Shown piece by piece: positions 27,901-35,969 of a stretch of 64,000 nt of DNA. The translations under genes and the position numbers were made by a program. How positions within the stretch are numbered: position 1 is the stretch's first letter; each line of letters starts with the position of its first letter. This DNA comes from Leptospira broomii serovar Hurstbridge str. 5399 (lineage in GTDB: Bacteria > Spirochaetota > Leptospiria > Leptospirales > Leptospiraceae), in NCBI RefSeq assembly GCF_000243715.2, contig NZ_AHMO02000008.1, positions 1,847,001-1,911,000 of the forward strand, written 5' to 3'. Under the pieces are notes generated by a model. The model ran no database searches and was not told the DNA's origin. It worked only from the letters and a program-made list of their open reading frames with translations.

Positions 27901-28081
27901 AAGAACTTCGATTTATTGGAATATTTCTTATTTCTCACAATCGAGTATTTGGAATTCCTTTGTCTTCCCCCGATAATGAAATTACGACGTTTATCCTATA
28001 TTATTAATATCATGAAATTCGAATTCTTTCTTTGCAAAAGCTAGATGGATCGACTGAATCCTCCGGTTACATACAATTAAG

Positions 28082-28702
28082 TTAATATAGCAATTTGTAA
28101 GCTTTGCTTGTCCCTGCCGGAGCATGTTCGAGAGCTTCGAATTTAAGCCCCATATCCTGGGAGTTTTCAAAGACACCTTGTGTGACTAAAATTTCACCGG
28201 ATTCTGCCGTATCTTCCCCCAATTTACTTGCGGTGTTTACCTCGGAACCGAATACATCCAGATCTCCTATTTTTAATACTCTTCCGAAACCTAAACCCAC
28301 ACAAAGAAGGATTTTCTCTTCCGGAATTTTATTTACGTTATACTCTACAAGTTCTCTCTGCATTTTAATTGCAGCAGAGATGCCCTTTGCAACATTTCGA
28401 AAAATCACTAAAAAACTGTCACCTTCGGATTTCAGCAAGATTCCGTCGTTTTCCTCGATAATCGGAACTAAAACCCTTTCCGATTCTTGAATGGTTTGAA
28501 GAAAATGAATGATCCCGAATTTTTCCACGCCCCGGGAAAACCCGGATAAGTCTGTGAACATGATGCACCACATTTCTCCGAAGAGATCCCAGATTCTCTG
28601 ATCGATTTTTTCCTTATCCGCTCCAGGTCTTAACCGTTCTAAGATTAGGTTCTCCAATCGATCTTCCGAAGCGCTCGCTATAATGGTCCGTTTAAATGCC
28701 AT
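28082..28702 (-). CDS. Class III adenylate/guanylate cyclase-like protein
   Basis: One cyclase catalytic domain without TM or sensor domain. The metal Asp lies in FTDLSGFS, the second acidic site in KSEGDSF (with the Lys that favours ATP), and VFGSEVNTASK carries the conserved Asn. The last catalytic position, normally Arg, is Lys here. ATG 28702 fits the family; the frame is open up to 28780 (26 more residues). It may make cAMP, perhaps weakly, or be a regulatory homologue. It is separated from its neighbours. Confidence 0.82.
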   Translation of the reverse strand: MAFKRTIIASASEDRLENLILERLRPGADKEKIDQRIWDLFGEMWCIMFTDLSGFSRGVEKFGIIHFLQTIQESERVLVPIIEENDGILLKSEGDSFLVIFRNVAKGISAAIKMQRELVEYNVNKIPEEKILLCVGLGFGRVLKIGDLDVFGSEVNTASKLGEDTAESGEILVTQGVFENSQDMGLKFEALEHAPAGTSKAYKLLY

Positions 28703-28905
28703 AAGAATTTGCAAGTATCGGCATAACTTTCGGTTAAGTCTATAAATTATCGAATTAGTCGACAATTTATATCGGAGCATTAATCGATTATGAACGCTTT
28801 AAACTTAAAATATATAATGGAAAACCGACAGTTCCTCAAAGCCCAAATTTCGTAGCCCATCATCCTTCCCTCGATTCTCCTACCCAAATCAACGTTTCTC
28901 AAAGG

Positions 28906-28930
28906 CCTGTCCGACCAAAGAACGGACAGG
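28906..28930. terminator. Stem-loop between cyclase and MarR genes
   Basis: Arms CCTGTCCG / CGGACAGG with a 9-nt loop lie about 60 bp downstream of the minus-strand marR gene. There is no strong T tract on either side, so a terminator role is tentative. Confidence 0.4.
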
Positions 28931-28989
28931 GCGAATATTCGTTACTGTAAGAGACAGATAACTTCCACTTGGTTAAGCGAACTGTCGGT

Positions 28990-29433
28990 TTATTGCTCTT
29001 CTCCCATCTCATCGTTTAAGACTTTGCGTAATTCCTTTAATTGAAATAGAAGTATTTCCCTATTTTTTTGAGGATATTTTTTTAATAATGACTCGAAGTG
29101 ATTTACGAGCTTTCTTGGAACTTCCTTTCTATACGATTCGCCGAGTTTCGTCAGTTTTATTAGCGTAACTCTTCGATCTTCTTCCGAAATCACTAGATCG
29201 ACATAGCCGTTCTGAATCATTCTACGAATCATTTTCGATGTGGAAGGGGCATCCTGTAGAGTTACATTTATGATTTGCCTTTGCGTAAGCGGCCCTTTGG
29301 CCCAGAGCATCGCCAATACCTGCCATTGTTCGGGAGAAAGACGATAATCTTTCAATGCACGTATCAATTCCCTTCTGAACAGTATTGCGACCCTATTTAG
29401 ATTAAATCCTAACTGATCTTCTAAAATAAGCAT
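28990..29433 (-). CDS. MarR-family transcriptional regulator
   Basis: 147 residues with the MarR winged helix: LSPEQWQVLAMLW, LTQRQIINVT, the recognition region TSKMIRRMIQNGYV, and the wing SEEDRRVTLIKLT. It is divergent from a DoxX-family gene, and the 120-bp gap contains two matching palindromes built on TTGT-N4-ACAA, the expected operators. It most likely represses itself and the DoxX gene until an inducer binds. The inducer is unknown. Confidence 0.93.
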   Translation of the reverse strand: MLILEDQLGFNLNRVAILFRRELIRALKDYRLSPEQWQVLAMLWAKGPLTQRQIINVTLQDAPSTSKMIRRMIQNGYVDLVISEEDRRVTLIKLTKLGESYRKEVPRKLVNHFESLLKKYPQKNREILLFQLKELRKVLNDEMGEEQ

Positions 29434-29475
29434 AAACGACTGTTTAGTTGCGCTGTAAAAAAATCAATAATTTAC

Positions 29476-29487
29476 TTGTCCGGACAA
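29476..29487. promoter_or_regulatory. MarR operator candidate 1
   Basis: A perfect 12-bp palindrome TTGTCCGGACAA about 43 bp upstream of the marR start. It shares TTGT-N4-ACAA with the site at 29523. Confidence 0.75.
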
Positions 29488-29522
29488 TTTTCAGTTTACA
29501 AAACGTCTTTCGGGATTAAGTT

Positions 29523-29542
29523 TTAGTTGTCTGAACAACTAA
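29523..29542. promoter_or_regulatory. MarR operator candidate 2
   Basis: TTAGTTGT-CTGA-ACAACTAA, perfect 8-bp arms, directly upstream of the AGGAG ribosome-binding site of the DoxX gene. A regulator bound here would block transcription of that gene. Confidence 0.8.
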
Positions 29543-29555
29543 TTAGGAGATGTTT

Positions 29556-29954
29556 ATGAAACTTTTTATTTTCAGCGTTCACACAGTATTTGGAGGAATA
29601 TTCTTTCTCTATGGGTTAAGTAAATTCCATCCTTTTATGCCGATTCCCCCCATGAATCCTCAAGCAGCTAATTTCATTGCAGCCTTGATCGGGACAGGGT
29701 ACCTTTGGTATTTGATCGGCGGGATCGAAACGGTAGCCGGATTAATGATAATTTTACGTCGAAAAGTGCCTTTAGCCCTGCTAATATTGGCTCCGATTAT
29801 CACCAATATCGTCTTTTATCTGCTTATATTACAGAGAGGGATAGGTTTCCCTCCCATCGCGATGAGTATTTTTCTGATCTGCTCCGAAGGTTATCTCTTT
29901 TATCTGTATAGAAATTCCTATAAAGGTTTAATTTTCGAACCGGAAAAATCGTAG
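29556..29954 (+). CDS. DoxX-family small membrane protein
   Basis: 132 residues with four TM helices. The pattern VHTVFGGIFFLYGLSKF in helix 1 and the GGIETVAGLMIILRR segment fit DoxX-like membrane proteins. ATG 29556 is favoured, as AGGAG lies 6 nt upstream; the ATG at 29550 is too close to it. It is divergent from a marR gene and sits behind a palindromic operator, so it is probably induced by the MarR ligand. Other DoxX proteins act in oxidative or thiol stress; the role here is open. Confidence 0.85.
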   Translation: MKLFIFSVHTVFGGIFFLYGLSKFHPFMPIPPMNPQAANFIAALIGTGYLWYLIGGIETVAGLMIILRRKVPLALLILAPIITNIVFYLLILQRGIGFPPIAMSIFLICSEGYLFYLYRNSYKGLIFEPEKS

Positions 29955-30461
29955 AATCTTTAATATAGGAATAATATTTAGGATTATATAATATATATAT
30001 TTGATATTTACATCGATCATGGTATTAAATCGCCTGCGTTTTTATTCTTTATCAAGGTTATGCCATAGGTCGAAAATAATTTTTATATAAAATTTCGAAT
30101 CTTTGCATAATAGACCTCGAATATCGAATGATGGAATTTGGGTTAATTACCGTAACTTTTCGATATTTCCGGAAGTCCGTCTAAGCCTTCGACAGACTTC
30201 CGGTTTCGTAAACCGATTAAGGGTACCTTATCGATCGATTTCCTTTAAATGAGCGTCTTAATTCGATTTCTCGAATTAAGGTTTCCCGAAAATTTTAAAT
30301 CTTTCTTATGTTCAATTGATTTCTCTTTCATATTTAATTAGTCCAAAATGCCGATAGAGCATCAATTTTATTGTCCTATATGGAATCATTGGGATTTATT
30401 TTAAGGACGCGATTTGGATTCCTGCGTTGGCGATTTTTCGTTTAAAATCCGAATCGGTCTT
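29955..30461. other. 507-bp AT-rich gene-free gap
   Basis: No ORF of note. It contains two clear stem-loops: 30169-30203 (CCGGAAGTC / GACTTCCGG) and 30257-30280 (CTTAATTCGA / TCGAATTAAG, loop TTTC). Neither is followed by a convincing T tract. The left part is very AT-rich with TA repeats near 29985-30000. No promoter or RNA gene recognised. Confidence 0.6.
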
Positions 30462-31718
30462 TTAGGGTGTTCCGGGTTTTCGTTCTGGGCCTGCCGCTTT
30501 TGTTTTCAGGAAGTCCTCTATCCCTGATAATCTTTGTGTTATTCCTCCTACTTCCTTGTCGACCATCGCTCTACAATTGCGCAGGTCGGTACCTCTTTGA
30601 TTCGCAAGTGAAATGGAATCAGATAACGATTTGTTTTTTTCGGAAACCTGCGCCTTTAGTTCGGCAAGTTGTGAAGCGCATGCGTTCCAATCGTTTATTT
30701 TGGAATTCAACGAGAGGTTCACGTCGTTCATGCTTTTCTTTAATTCCGTTATCATCTTTGCCGATTCCGAAAGCTTTCCGTTACAAGCATTGATGTCTCC
30801 GATCTTAGTTTGAATTTGACCGCTTAAATCGGTTACGTTTTTCCTGGAAGCGATAAGATCGATATTACAAGCGTTTCCTCTTTCCGTTAAGGAAGCCGCC
30901 TCGATCGTTTTGGATTGTAGTTCGGAGTTAAGTTGGGTGATCGTCTTTTGTCGTTCTTCCACTTTTTGAGATGCATCGGAAAATTTAGACGCAAATACGG
31001 CAGCATCCTGGGTTTTAACGGTAAGCTGGGCGTTGGCAGTTTCGAGTTCTTTTACTCTTTCTTGATTTTCCTGTAAAGATTGAGCGAGTCTTCCTTGAGT
31101 TTCTTTCAATATCTGGGCAGTATTTTGCGATTCCGTTCTCAATCTTTCGATTTCCGCTTCCAACTCTCCTACTTTACGATGCGATAGTTCGATATATTGC
31201 TGATAATTGCTAAGCAAGAGAGACGTATCGCCTTTAATTTCTCCCGTTTGCGTTATGTACTCTTGTTCGAGAATTTTGATTTTAGAATCCAAATGATCCT
31301 TATCGATATTTGCGAGAGCTTGATTGACATAATCCGTACTCATCGACAATAGGATGTTGACCGTCAGGACCATGACTCCGATCTTTCCGACGTTCGTGAC
31401 GACCCTTTTACCTGTTTCATTATCCTTCTCGTGAAAATCGTGAATCGTAGCAAAAATACCGTAGATGAAGGCGAATAAAGTAGTGAGCTCGCGGAAGATC
31501 GTCAATATTTCGTCGATCGAAAGATAAGAGGAAAGAATGATTAAAATAAATCCGCATGCTATCAATATGTACGAGACGATAGATTGCCAAGCGATGAAGA
31601 ATTTTAACTCTTTCCGCTCTTTATATCCCGTATATAAATAGAATAAGATGGGTATTGAAAATAGAATAAAGAATATATGTGGAAGTCTTCGTACAAAAAG
31701 TTCAATATTATCCTGCAT
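30462..31718 (-). CDS. Membrane-anchored long coiled-coil protein
   Basis: 418 residues: four TM segments within about residues 12-130 (for example IFFILFSIPILFYLY and LTTLFAFIYGIFATI), then about 270 residues of heptad coiled coil rich in Glu, Leu, Ser and Lys, ending in a polar tail. There is no HAMP, methyl-accepting hairpin motif or enzyme domain. Repeated phrases (AQLTVK, SQLAEL) suggest internal duplication. It may scaffold or space envelope components. No recognised family. Confidence 0.75.
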   Translation of the reverse strand: MQDNIELFVRRLPHIFFILFSIPILFYLYTGYKERKELKFFIAWQSIVSYILIACGFILIILSSYLSIDEILTIFRELTTLFAFIYGIFATIHDFHEKDNETGKRVVTNVGKIGVMVLTVNILLSMSTDYVNQALANIDKDHLDSKIKILEQEYITQTGEIKGDTSLLLSNYQQYIELSHRKVGELEAEIERLRTESQNTAQILKETQGRLAQSLQENQERVKELETANAQLTVKTQDAAVFASKFSDASQKVEERQKTITQLNSELQSKTIEAASLTERGNACNIDLIASRKNVTDLSGQIQTKIGDINACNGKLSESAKMITELKKSMNDVNLSLNSKINDWNACASQLAELKAQVSEKNKSLSDSISLANQRGTDLRNCRAMVDKEVGGITQRLSGIEDFLKTKAAGPERKPGTP

Positions 31719-32035
31719 GTTAATATCCTTGGTTAATTAAAGCTGTCTTTGCATAATCGAGATTTTTCTCCGAAATATTCGGAGTGATTTGGTATGTGTA
31801 TTCGATTCTTAAAACGAATCAATAAATAATATAAGATAAGAAAAGACCGAACCCTAAAAAATGTCGAAAGTATCGAATAAAAATGAAATGAGGCTAACCT
31901 CCACATAAGATCGAATTGGCGCTCGTTATAAGAATTTTAGACTCTCAGCTTCGGTGTGATCCGAATAAATAGCGAACCCGCCTAATGAGATCTAGGTCTA
32001 AAGTTAATCATTCTGTTCGGTTGGTAGGCTATAAA
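31719..32035. promoter_or_regulatory. Divergent intergenic region with a 17-bp dyad
   Basis: About 317 AT-rich bases between the divergent coiled-coil gene and the redoxin gene. At 31768-31784 lies CTCCGAA-ATA-TTCGGAG, a perfect 7-bp dyad that could bind a dimeric regulator of either gene. No consensus promoter pair was identified. Confidence 0.45.
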
Positions 32036-32635
32036 ATGAAGCGAGCGCTTTTTCTATTCTCAATACTTTCGATATTCGTTTATTCACTTTCAGCTATGAA
32101 GCCGGGAGATCTTGCTCCGGACTTTTCGGAAAAGGATATCTCCGGAAAATTGCGTAATTTATCCGAGTTTAAAGGTAAGTTTTTGGTTCTTGAGTGGCAT
32201 AATCAGGGATGTCCTTTCGTTAAAAAACATTATGGATCCGGAAACATGCAAAAATTGCAGAAGGAAATAACTGCAAAGGGAGTGGTTTGGTTGAGCGTGA
32301 TATCGTCCGCCCCGGGAAAGCAGGGTTATGTTACACCGGAAGAAGAAAAAGAGTTTCTGAAAAAGTCACAAGCTTCTCCGTCGGCAGTATTATTCGATTC
32401 GGATGGAACGATGGGGAAGGCATACGGAGCAAAGACAACTCCTCAAATGGTACTTATTTCCCCTCAGGGAAAAATACTGTATAACGGTGCGATTGATGAT
32501 AAACCTTCCACCGATCAGTCTGATATTCCTTCGGCAAAAAATTATATTACGGCTGCGATAGATGAGGCGTTGGCAGGTAGACAGATCAGCGTTTCGACGT
32601 CCCAGCCTTATGGATGCTCCGTTAAGTACGAGTAA
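32036..32635 (+). CDS. Exported thioredoxin-fold (redoxin) protein
   Basis: A signal peptide (about residues 1-18, ending SLSA) precedes a redoxin/AhpC-TSA-like domain: APDFSEKDISG, the strand before WHNQGCPFVKKHY, SPSAVLFDSDGT, and the cis-Pro loop KTTPQM. The active site has a single Cys followed by PFV rather than CxxC, as in a known group of exported one-Cys redoxins. A further Cys lies near the end (YGCSVKYE). ATG 32036 is favoured as it opens the signal peptide; the frame continues upstream to 31985. Probably a periplasmic peroxidase or redox protein. Confidence 0.85.
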   Translation: MKRALFLFSILSIFVYSLSAMKPGDLAPDFSEKDISGKLRNLSEFKGKFLVLEWHNQGCPFVKKHYGSGNMQKLQKEITAKGVVWLSVISSAPGKQGYVTPEEEKEFLKKSQASPSAVLFDSDGTMGKAYGAKTTPQMVLISPQGKILYNGAIDDKPSTDQSDIPSAKNYITAAIDEALAGRQISVSTSQPYGCSVKYE

Positions 32636-32699
32636 TAACTGTCGTTAAGAGCTGTAGAATGTACTGCGAGGTCTGTCCGAATTATTTTACGATCCTAAA

Positions 32700-32724
32700 T
32701 TCGGACGACGGTTAATCGTCCGAA
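32700..32724. terminator. Stem-loop between convergent genes
   Basis: Perfect 9-bp arms TTCGGACGA / TCGTCCGAA with a 7-nt loop lie midway between two convergent stops (32635 and 32736). The T tracts are weak, so it is probably a modest bidirectional terminator. Confidence 0.6.
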
Positions 32725-32735
32725 TGTTTTGCGGA

Positions 32736-33167
32736 TCACTTTCGCAAAAGGAAGAATCCTAATGCGATCCCGAAGACTTCGGTTAACATACTAATATATA
32801 TGTATTCGTTGCCCGGACCGTCGAGAATCAAAGTAATCAATCTGCCGAGAAGAAGTCCTCCCGCGGTCAGAACGGAAATCTGAATCGCCGCGATTCGCGT
32901 TTTTGTCTGGAGTATTCCGAGTAGTATCAGGATACCTATTCCCAAGCAAAGACCGCCATACATCGCACGGAAATCGGCAAGTGCGGCGGTTGAGTGTATC
33001 GAAAATCCTATCTGGTCCGCCAACATAGTCGGTGCGATAAAGAAACCGACCGCAAAAGCGAAGAAAACCGCTAAATTTAAAAGCAAGTATACTTTAGAGA
33101 TCAGCGTAAGTAATTTCAAACGAGGTTCGTTTTCGGAATTTTCGAGTTCAAGAGTATGCGTTTTCAT
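32736..33167 (-). CDS. DUF4345-type membrane protein
   Basis: 143 residues with four TM helices and the central FRAMYGGLCLGIG motif typical of DUF4345 proteins. An AAGGAAGGA ribosome-binding site precedes the ATG. It lies 68 bp downstream of the AraC-type regulator on the same strand, which may control it. Function of the family unknown. Confidence 0.85.
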   Translation of the reverse strand: MKTHTLELENSENEPRLKLLTLISKVYLLLNLAVFFAFAVGFFIAPTMLADQIGFSIHSTAALADFRAMYGGLCLGIGILILLGILQTKTRIAAIQISVLTAGGLLLGRLITLILDGPGNEYIYISMLTEVFGIALGFFLLRK

Positions 33168-33235
33168 ATTCCTTCCTTATCTGGATGATAGATAAAGCGG
33201 ATTATATTCGAATCTAAGGTCCGAGTCGACGGAGG

Positions 33236-34372
33236 TTATAAAGTCTTTCGATTTTTTTTGTCGGTAGTTATAATTTCCGACATTTTATTTTTTCTTCTAT
33301 AAGTAATCGGAGTAGCTCCGGTGAATTTTAAAAACGATTCGTTAAAAGAGGACCGATTGTTGAAACCTACTTCGTACGTAATTTCCAAAACCGTCTTATC
33401 CGTCCAAATCAATAGTCGTTTGGCCTCTTCGACTCTATACCGATTGATCAGGGAGAAAAAACCGAGGTTCAGTTTTTGGTTGATTAATTCTGACAACTGG
33501 TGCGGCGTAAGGGAAAGTTCCTTAGCGATTCCGGCCAGCGATAAATTATCATTCTTATATATTTTTTCAGTTTCTAATAATTCGTTTAATCTCTCGATCA
33601 ACGAGTCGGAATCCATTCCCTCAAGTCGAGACCTCGCGTATCTGACTTTGGCCAATTCTTTACTTATATTTTCGGAAATATTCGGGTATTTGCTTCTGAC
33701 GAAAAAAATCAGACATAGCACGAAGGAAATTGCAAGCAGGGCCGATCTAAAAAAGAAAGTCCCGAAAATCGAACCTAATATCACTAAGATAGAAACTGCG
33801 AACGTATCTAGTAGGAAAATTCCGAGTAGGACCTTTACGCGAAAGTCTTGACTTTGGCCTAGAACTCTAAATATTTTCGCCGCAAATATCAAGGAATAAA
33901 TCCCGGCAAAAAAATACGGTAGCTGCGAAGTCCATGTCCGCGGGATAGTTTTATCATCAAATACCTCGGCGGCATAAAGAGACGATCTTTCCAGCCCGAG
34001 AATGGGCAAATTATAAACGGCAAAGAATAAACCTACAGTAAAGACGGTAAAACCGATCAATATTCCATATCTTTTAATCGAGAAGTGCTCGTCAGAAATC
34101 GTTTTTATAGTCAAGTAGGCAAACGGCGCCGGAAGAAAAAGAAAAGGAAGATGAATATTAGCAAAAAGAAATGGACTACCGGAGCTATCCGTAGCGGTTT
34201 TCAGTCCGAATGCGCTTAGCAATTGAATACAAGCAACGGACAGTAAAGTGGAGGAAAAGAAAAAACGGTACGCTTCCTTGGAACGGGAAAGCATTTCATT
34301 AACTGATAATAGAACGGCTAAAAAACCGCCGAAGAGAATGAAGCCGTTTTCAAGCCAGACGAGTAGAGTCAT
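33236..34372 (-). CDS. AraC-family regulator with multi-TM amino half
   Basis: Residues 1-225 form about seven TM helices; residues 270-365 form an AraC DNA-binding domain with two helix-turn-helices (LSLAGIAKELSLTPHQLSEL, then TVLEITYEVGFNNRSSFNESF). Membrane-embedded AraC regulators of this layout are common in Leptospira and Bacteroidetes. It probably binds a ligand or senses the membrane and controls nearby genes such as the DUF4345 gene. Its start lies 11 bp after the stop of the upstream gene at 34384, so both are co-transcribed. Confidence 0.92.
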   Translation of the reverse strand: MTLLVWLENGFILFGGFLAVLLSVNEMLSRSKEAYRFFFSSTLLSVACIQLLSAFGLKTATDSSGSPFLFANIHLPFLFLPAPFAYLTIKTISDEHFSIKRYGILIGFTVFTVGLFFAVYNLPILGLERSSLYAAEVFDDKTIPRTWTSQLPYFFAGIYSLIFAAKIFRVLGQSQDFRVKVLLGIFLLDTFAVSILVILGSIFGTFFFRSALLAISFVLCLIFFVRSKYPNISENISKELAKVRYARSRLEGMDSDSLIERLNELLETEKIYKNDNLSLAGIAKELSLTPHQLSELINQKLNLGFFSLINRYRVEEAKRLLIWTDKTVLEITYEVGFNNRSSFNESFLKFTGATPITYRRKNKMSEIITTDKKNRKTL

Positions 34373-34383
34373 TTACAAAATCT

Positions 34384-35322
34384 TTATTCTTTTCCTAAAA
34401 ACAAACGTATCCCTTTTGCAATCGTTTGCAAAGTACGAGCCATTAGGTTTTCTAGTTTGGTTTGCAGGAATAATTCCATAATTAATTTTCTTAATGCGAT
34501 GTCGAATGGCAAGTTGAATTCCGTCCAATCTATTCCGAATCGGAAAGGATAACTTTCCGAATATTCCTCGGGAGAAACGCTCGAATGCACGAGTGTTCCT
34601 TCAAAGTCCGTATGATTCTCGTCAATGTGCCTAAATTCGACGGATAAATGAACTTGTTTTTTAAAAAGAGGCAGCGGGATGATTTCTAACCCTGCGAGTT
34701 CCCCCCATGTAATCCCGGAAAGGTTTAAGTATCCTCTATCGCCGTTGCGTAACGTTCCTATCCGTAACATTCCTTCTCGTCCTAAACGACAGCTTCCCAT
34801 TTTGCTCCGAAAAAGAATTTCTAGCGGAGAGCCGACGTCTAACAACCCGTTTTCGATTTTTATATCGCGAATCTGTATATTGAAAATCGGGGTTAAGGTT
34901 CGATCTTCTATATCGATACTTGAGTGAATTACTTTTTCGAACTTAATTTGAATTCGACCGCGTCCGGGGAGGTAAGGCGTTTTTTTGCGCGAATCGACAC
35001 GATTGGTGTAATCCATATGAAAGGAGCGAATATTCACACCAAGGAGTATTAATTTTCCTTTAAGAAGCCTTGCGAGGGAGATTCGAAATTTGAGAAAACT
35101 ACCTTTAGCATGAACGATATCCGTTCCTAATTCTCCCGGAAAATATATCGTAAAACTTCTCGCCCAAACCCAGAGGCCAGGCAGCATAATACCGGGAGTA
35201 AGCCATCCGAATTTAAAGAGTCGGAAAGAAATAATATTTACGATTAATTGAAGAACGGGACCGGAAAGAAGAACTTGAATACCGAAATAAACAAAGAGTA
35301 GAACGATAAAATATGAGGACAT
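34384..35322 (-). CDS. Membrane-anchored AsmA-like protein
   Basis: One or two amino-terminal hydrophobic segments (about 3-50) are followed by a beta-rich region. It reads like the AsmA/DUF748 group: FEKVIHSSIDIEDR, then alternating strands and IKIENGLLDVGSP. The end is an amphipathic helix (about 275-312). Such proteins are envelope proteins related to bridge-like lipid transporters. At 312 residues it is short for that group, so the assignment is tentative. It is followed at 11 bp by the AraC-type regulator. Confidence 0.6.
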   Translation of the reverse strand: MSSYFIVLLFVYFGIQVLLSGPVLQLIVNIISFRLFKFGWLTPGIMLPGLWVWARSFTIYFPGELGTDIVHAKGSFLKFRISLARLLKGKLILLGVNIRSFHMDYTNRVDSRKKTPYLPGRGRIQIKFEKVIHSSIDIEDRTLTPIFNIQIRDIKIENGLLDVGSPLEILFRSKMGSCRLGREGMLRIGTLRNGDRGYLNLSGITWGELAGLEIIPLPLFKKQVHLSVEFRHIDENHTDFEGTLVHSSVSPEEYSESYPFRFGIDWTEFNLPFDIALRKLIMELFLQTKLENLMARTLQTIAKGIRLFLGKE

Positions 35323-35344
35323 TAAAGTCGGGCGAGACTTTTAC

Positions 35345-35854
35345 TTAGTCTTTATCGCTCGTATCCGAGTATTTATTATCGATATTTTTTTTATCCATCT
35401 GCGATATCTCTAATTCCTTAGCGAGATCGTTTAAGAATTCTTTTTCTCTATCCGTAAAGGATCCGTCGGTCGCGATGATACAAACCGCATCCTCGTAAAA
35501 GTTCGCGGCTAAGACCGGATTTCCTTCCGAAAAATCCTTAATCATTTTGATCGGGAGAGGAGATTCAAAAACTTCGGACAATTCTTCTACGATTTCGTCC
35601 TTGCTATCTTGATGAGAGTCGAAGATACAATCTTTGTCGAACATCGCTTTGACCATCTGCCCGACTAAATTTCCTTCTCTCTTATGAAAGTTTCCGTCGG
35701 CATGACAAGCATAAGACCAGAGGCTAACCAATACCTTGGCATAGTTCATCTTTAACTGGAAAATTTCCGATTCCGGATCGAGGCCTTTCTGAAATTTTTC
35801 GTAAAATTCGTGGCCAGGCAGAACCTTACTCGCTAAGGATGAAACCCTCTCCAT
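35345..35854 (-). CDS. TerB-like domain protein
   Basis: Two similar halves carry the TerB signature: ADGNFHKREGNLV in the first, and ATDGSFTDREKEFLNDLA in the second, with acidic residues that bind metal in TerB. No TM. ATG 35854 is chosen because an AGAAGGAAGG ribosome-binding site lies 7 nt upstream; a GTG at 35878 is less likely. The next gene on this strand starts 22 bp downstream. TerB-like proteins occur in stress and membrane-associated systems; the role here is unknown. It is divergent from metG. Confidence 0.8.
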   Translation of the reverse strand: MERVSSLASKVLPGHEFYEKFQKGLDPESEIFQLKMNYAKVLVSLWSYACHADGNFHKREGNLVGQMVKAMFDKDCIFDSHQDSKDEIVEELSEVFESPLPIKMIKDFSEGNPVLAANFYEDAVCIIATDGSFTDREKEFLNDLAKELEISQMDKKNIDNKYSDTSDKD

Positions 35855-35969
35855 TTTTTGCCTTCCTTCTCCAAACACTTTGCGTATTTCCGAAGTATTT
35901 TACTGTACGCGGACGATTTGCAATGAAAATCCATGTTGCTTTTGCGGGAATTTTTCGCATCTTGACTAC

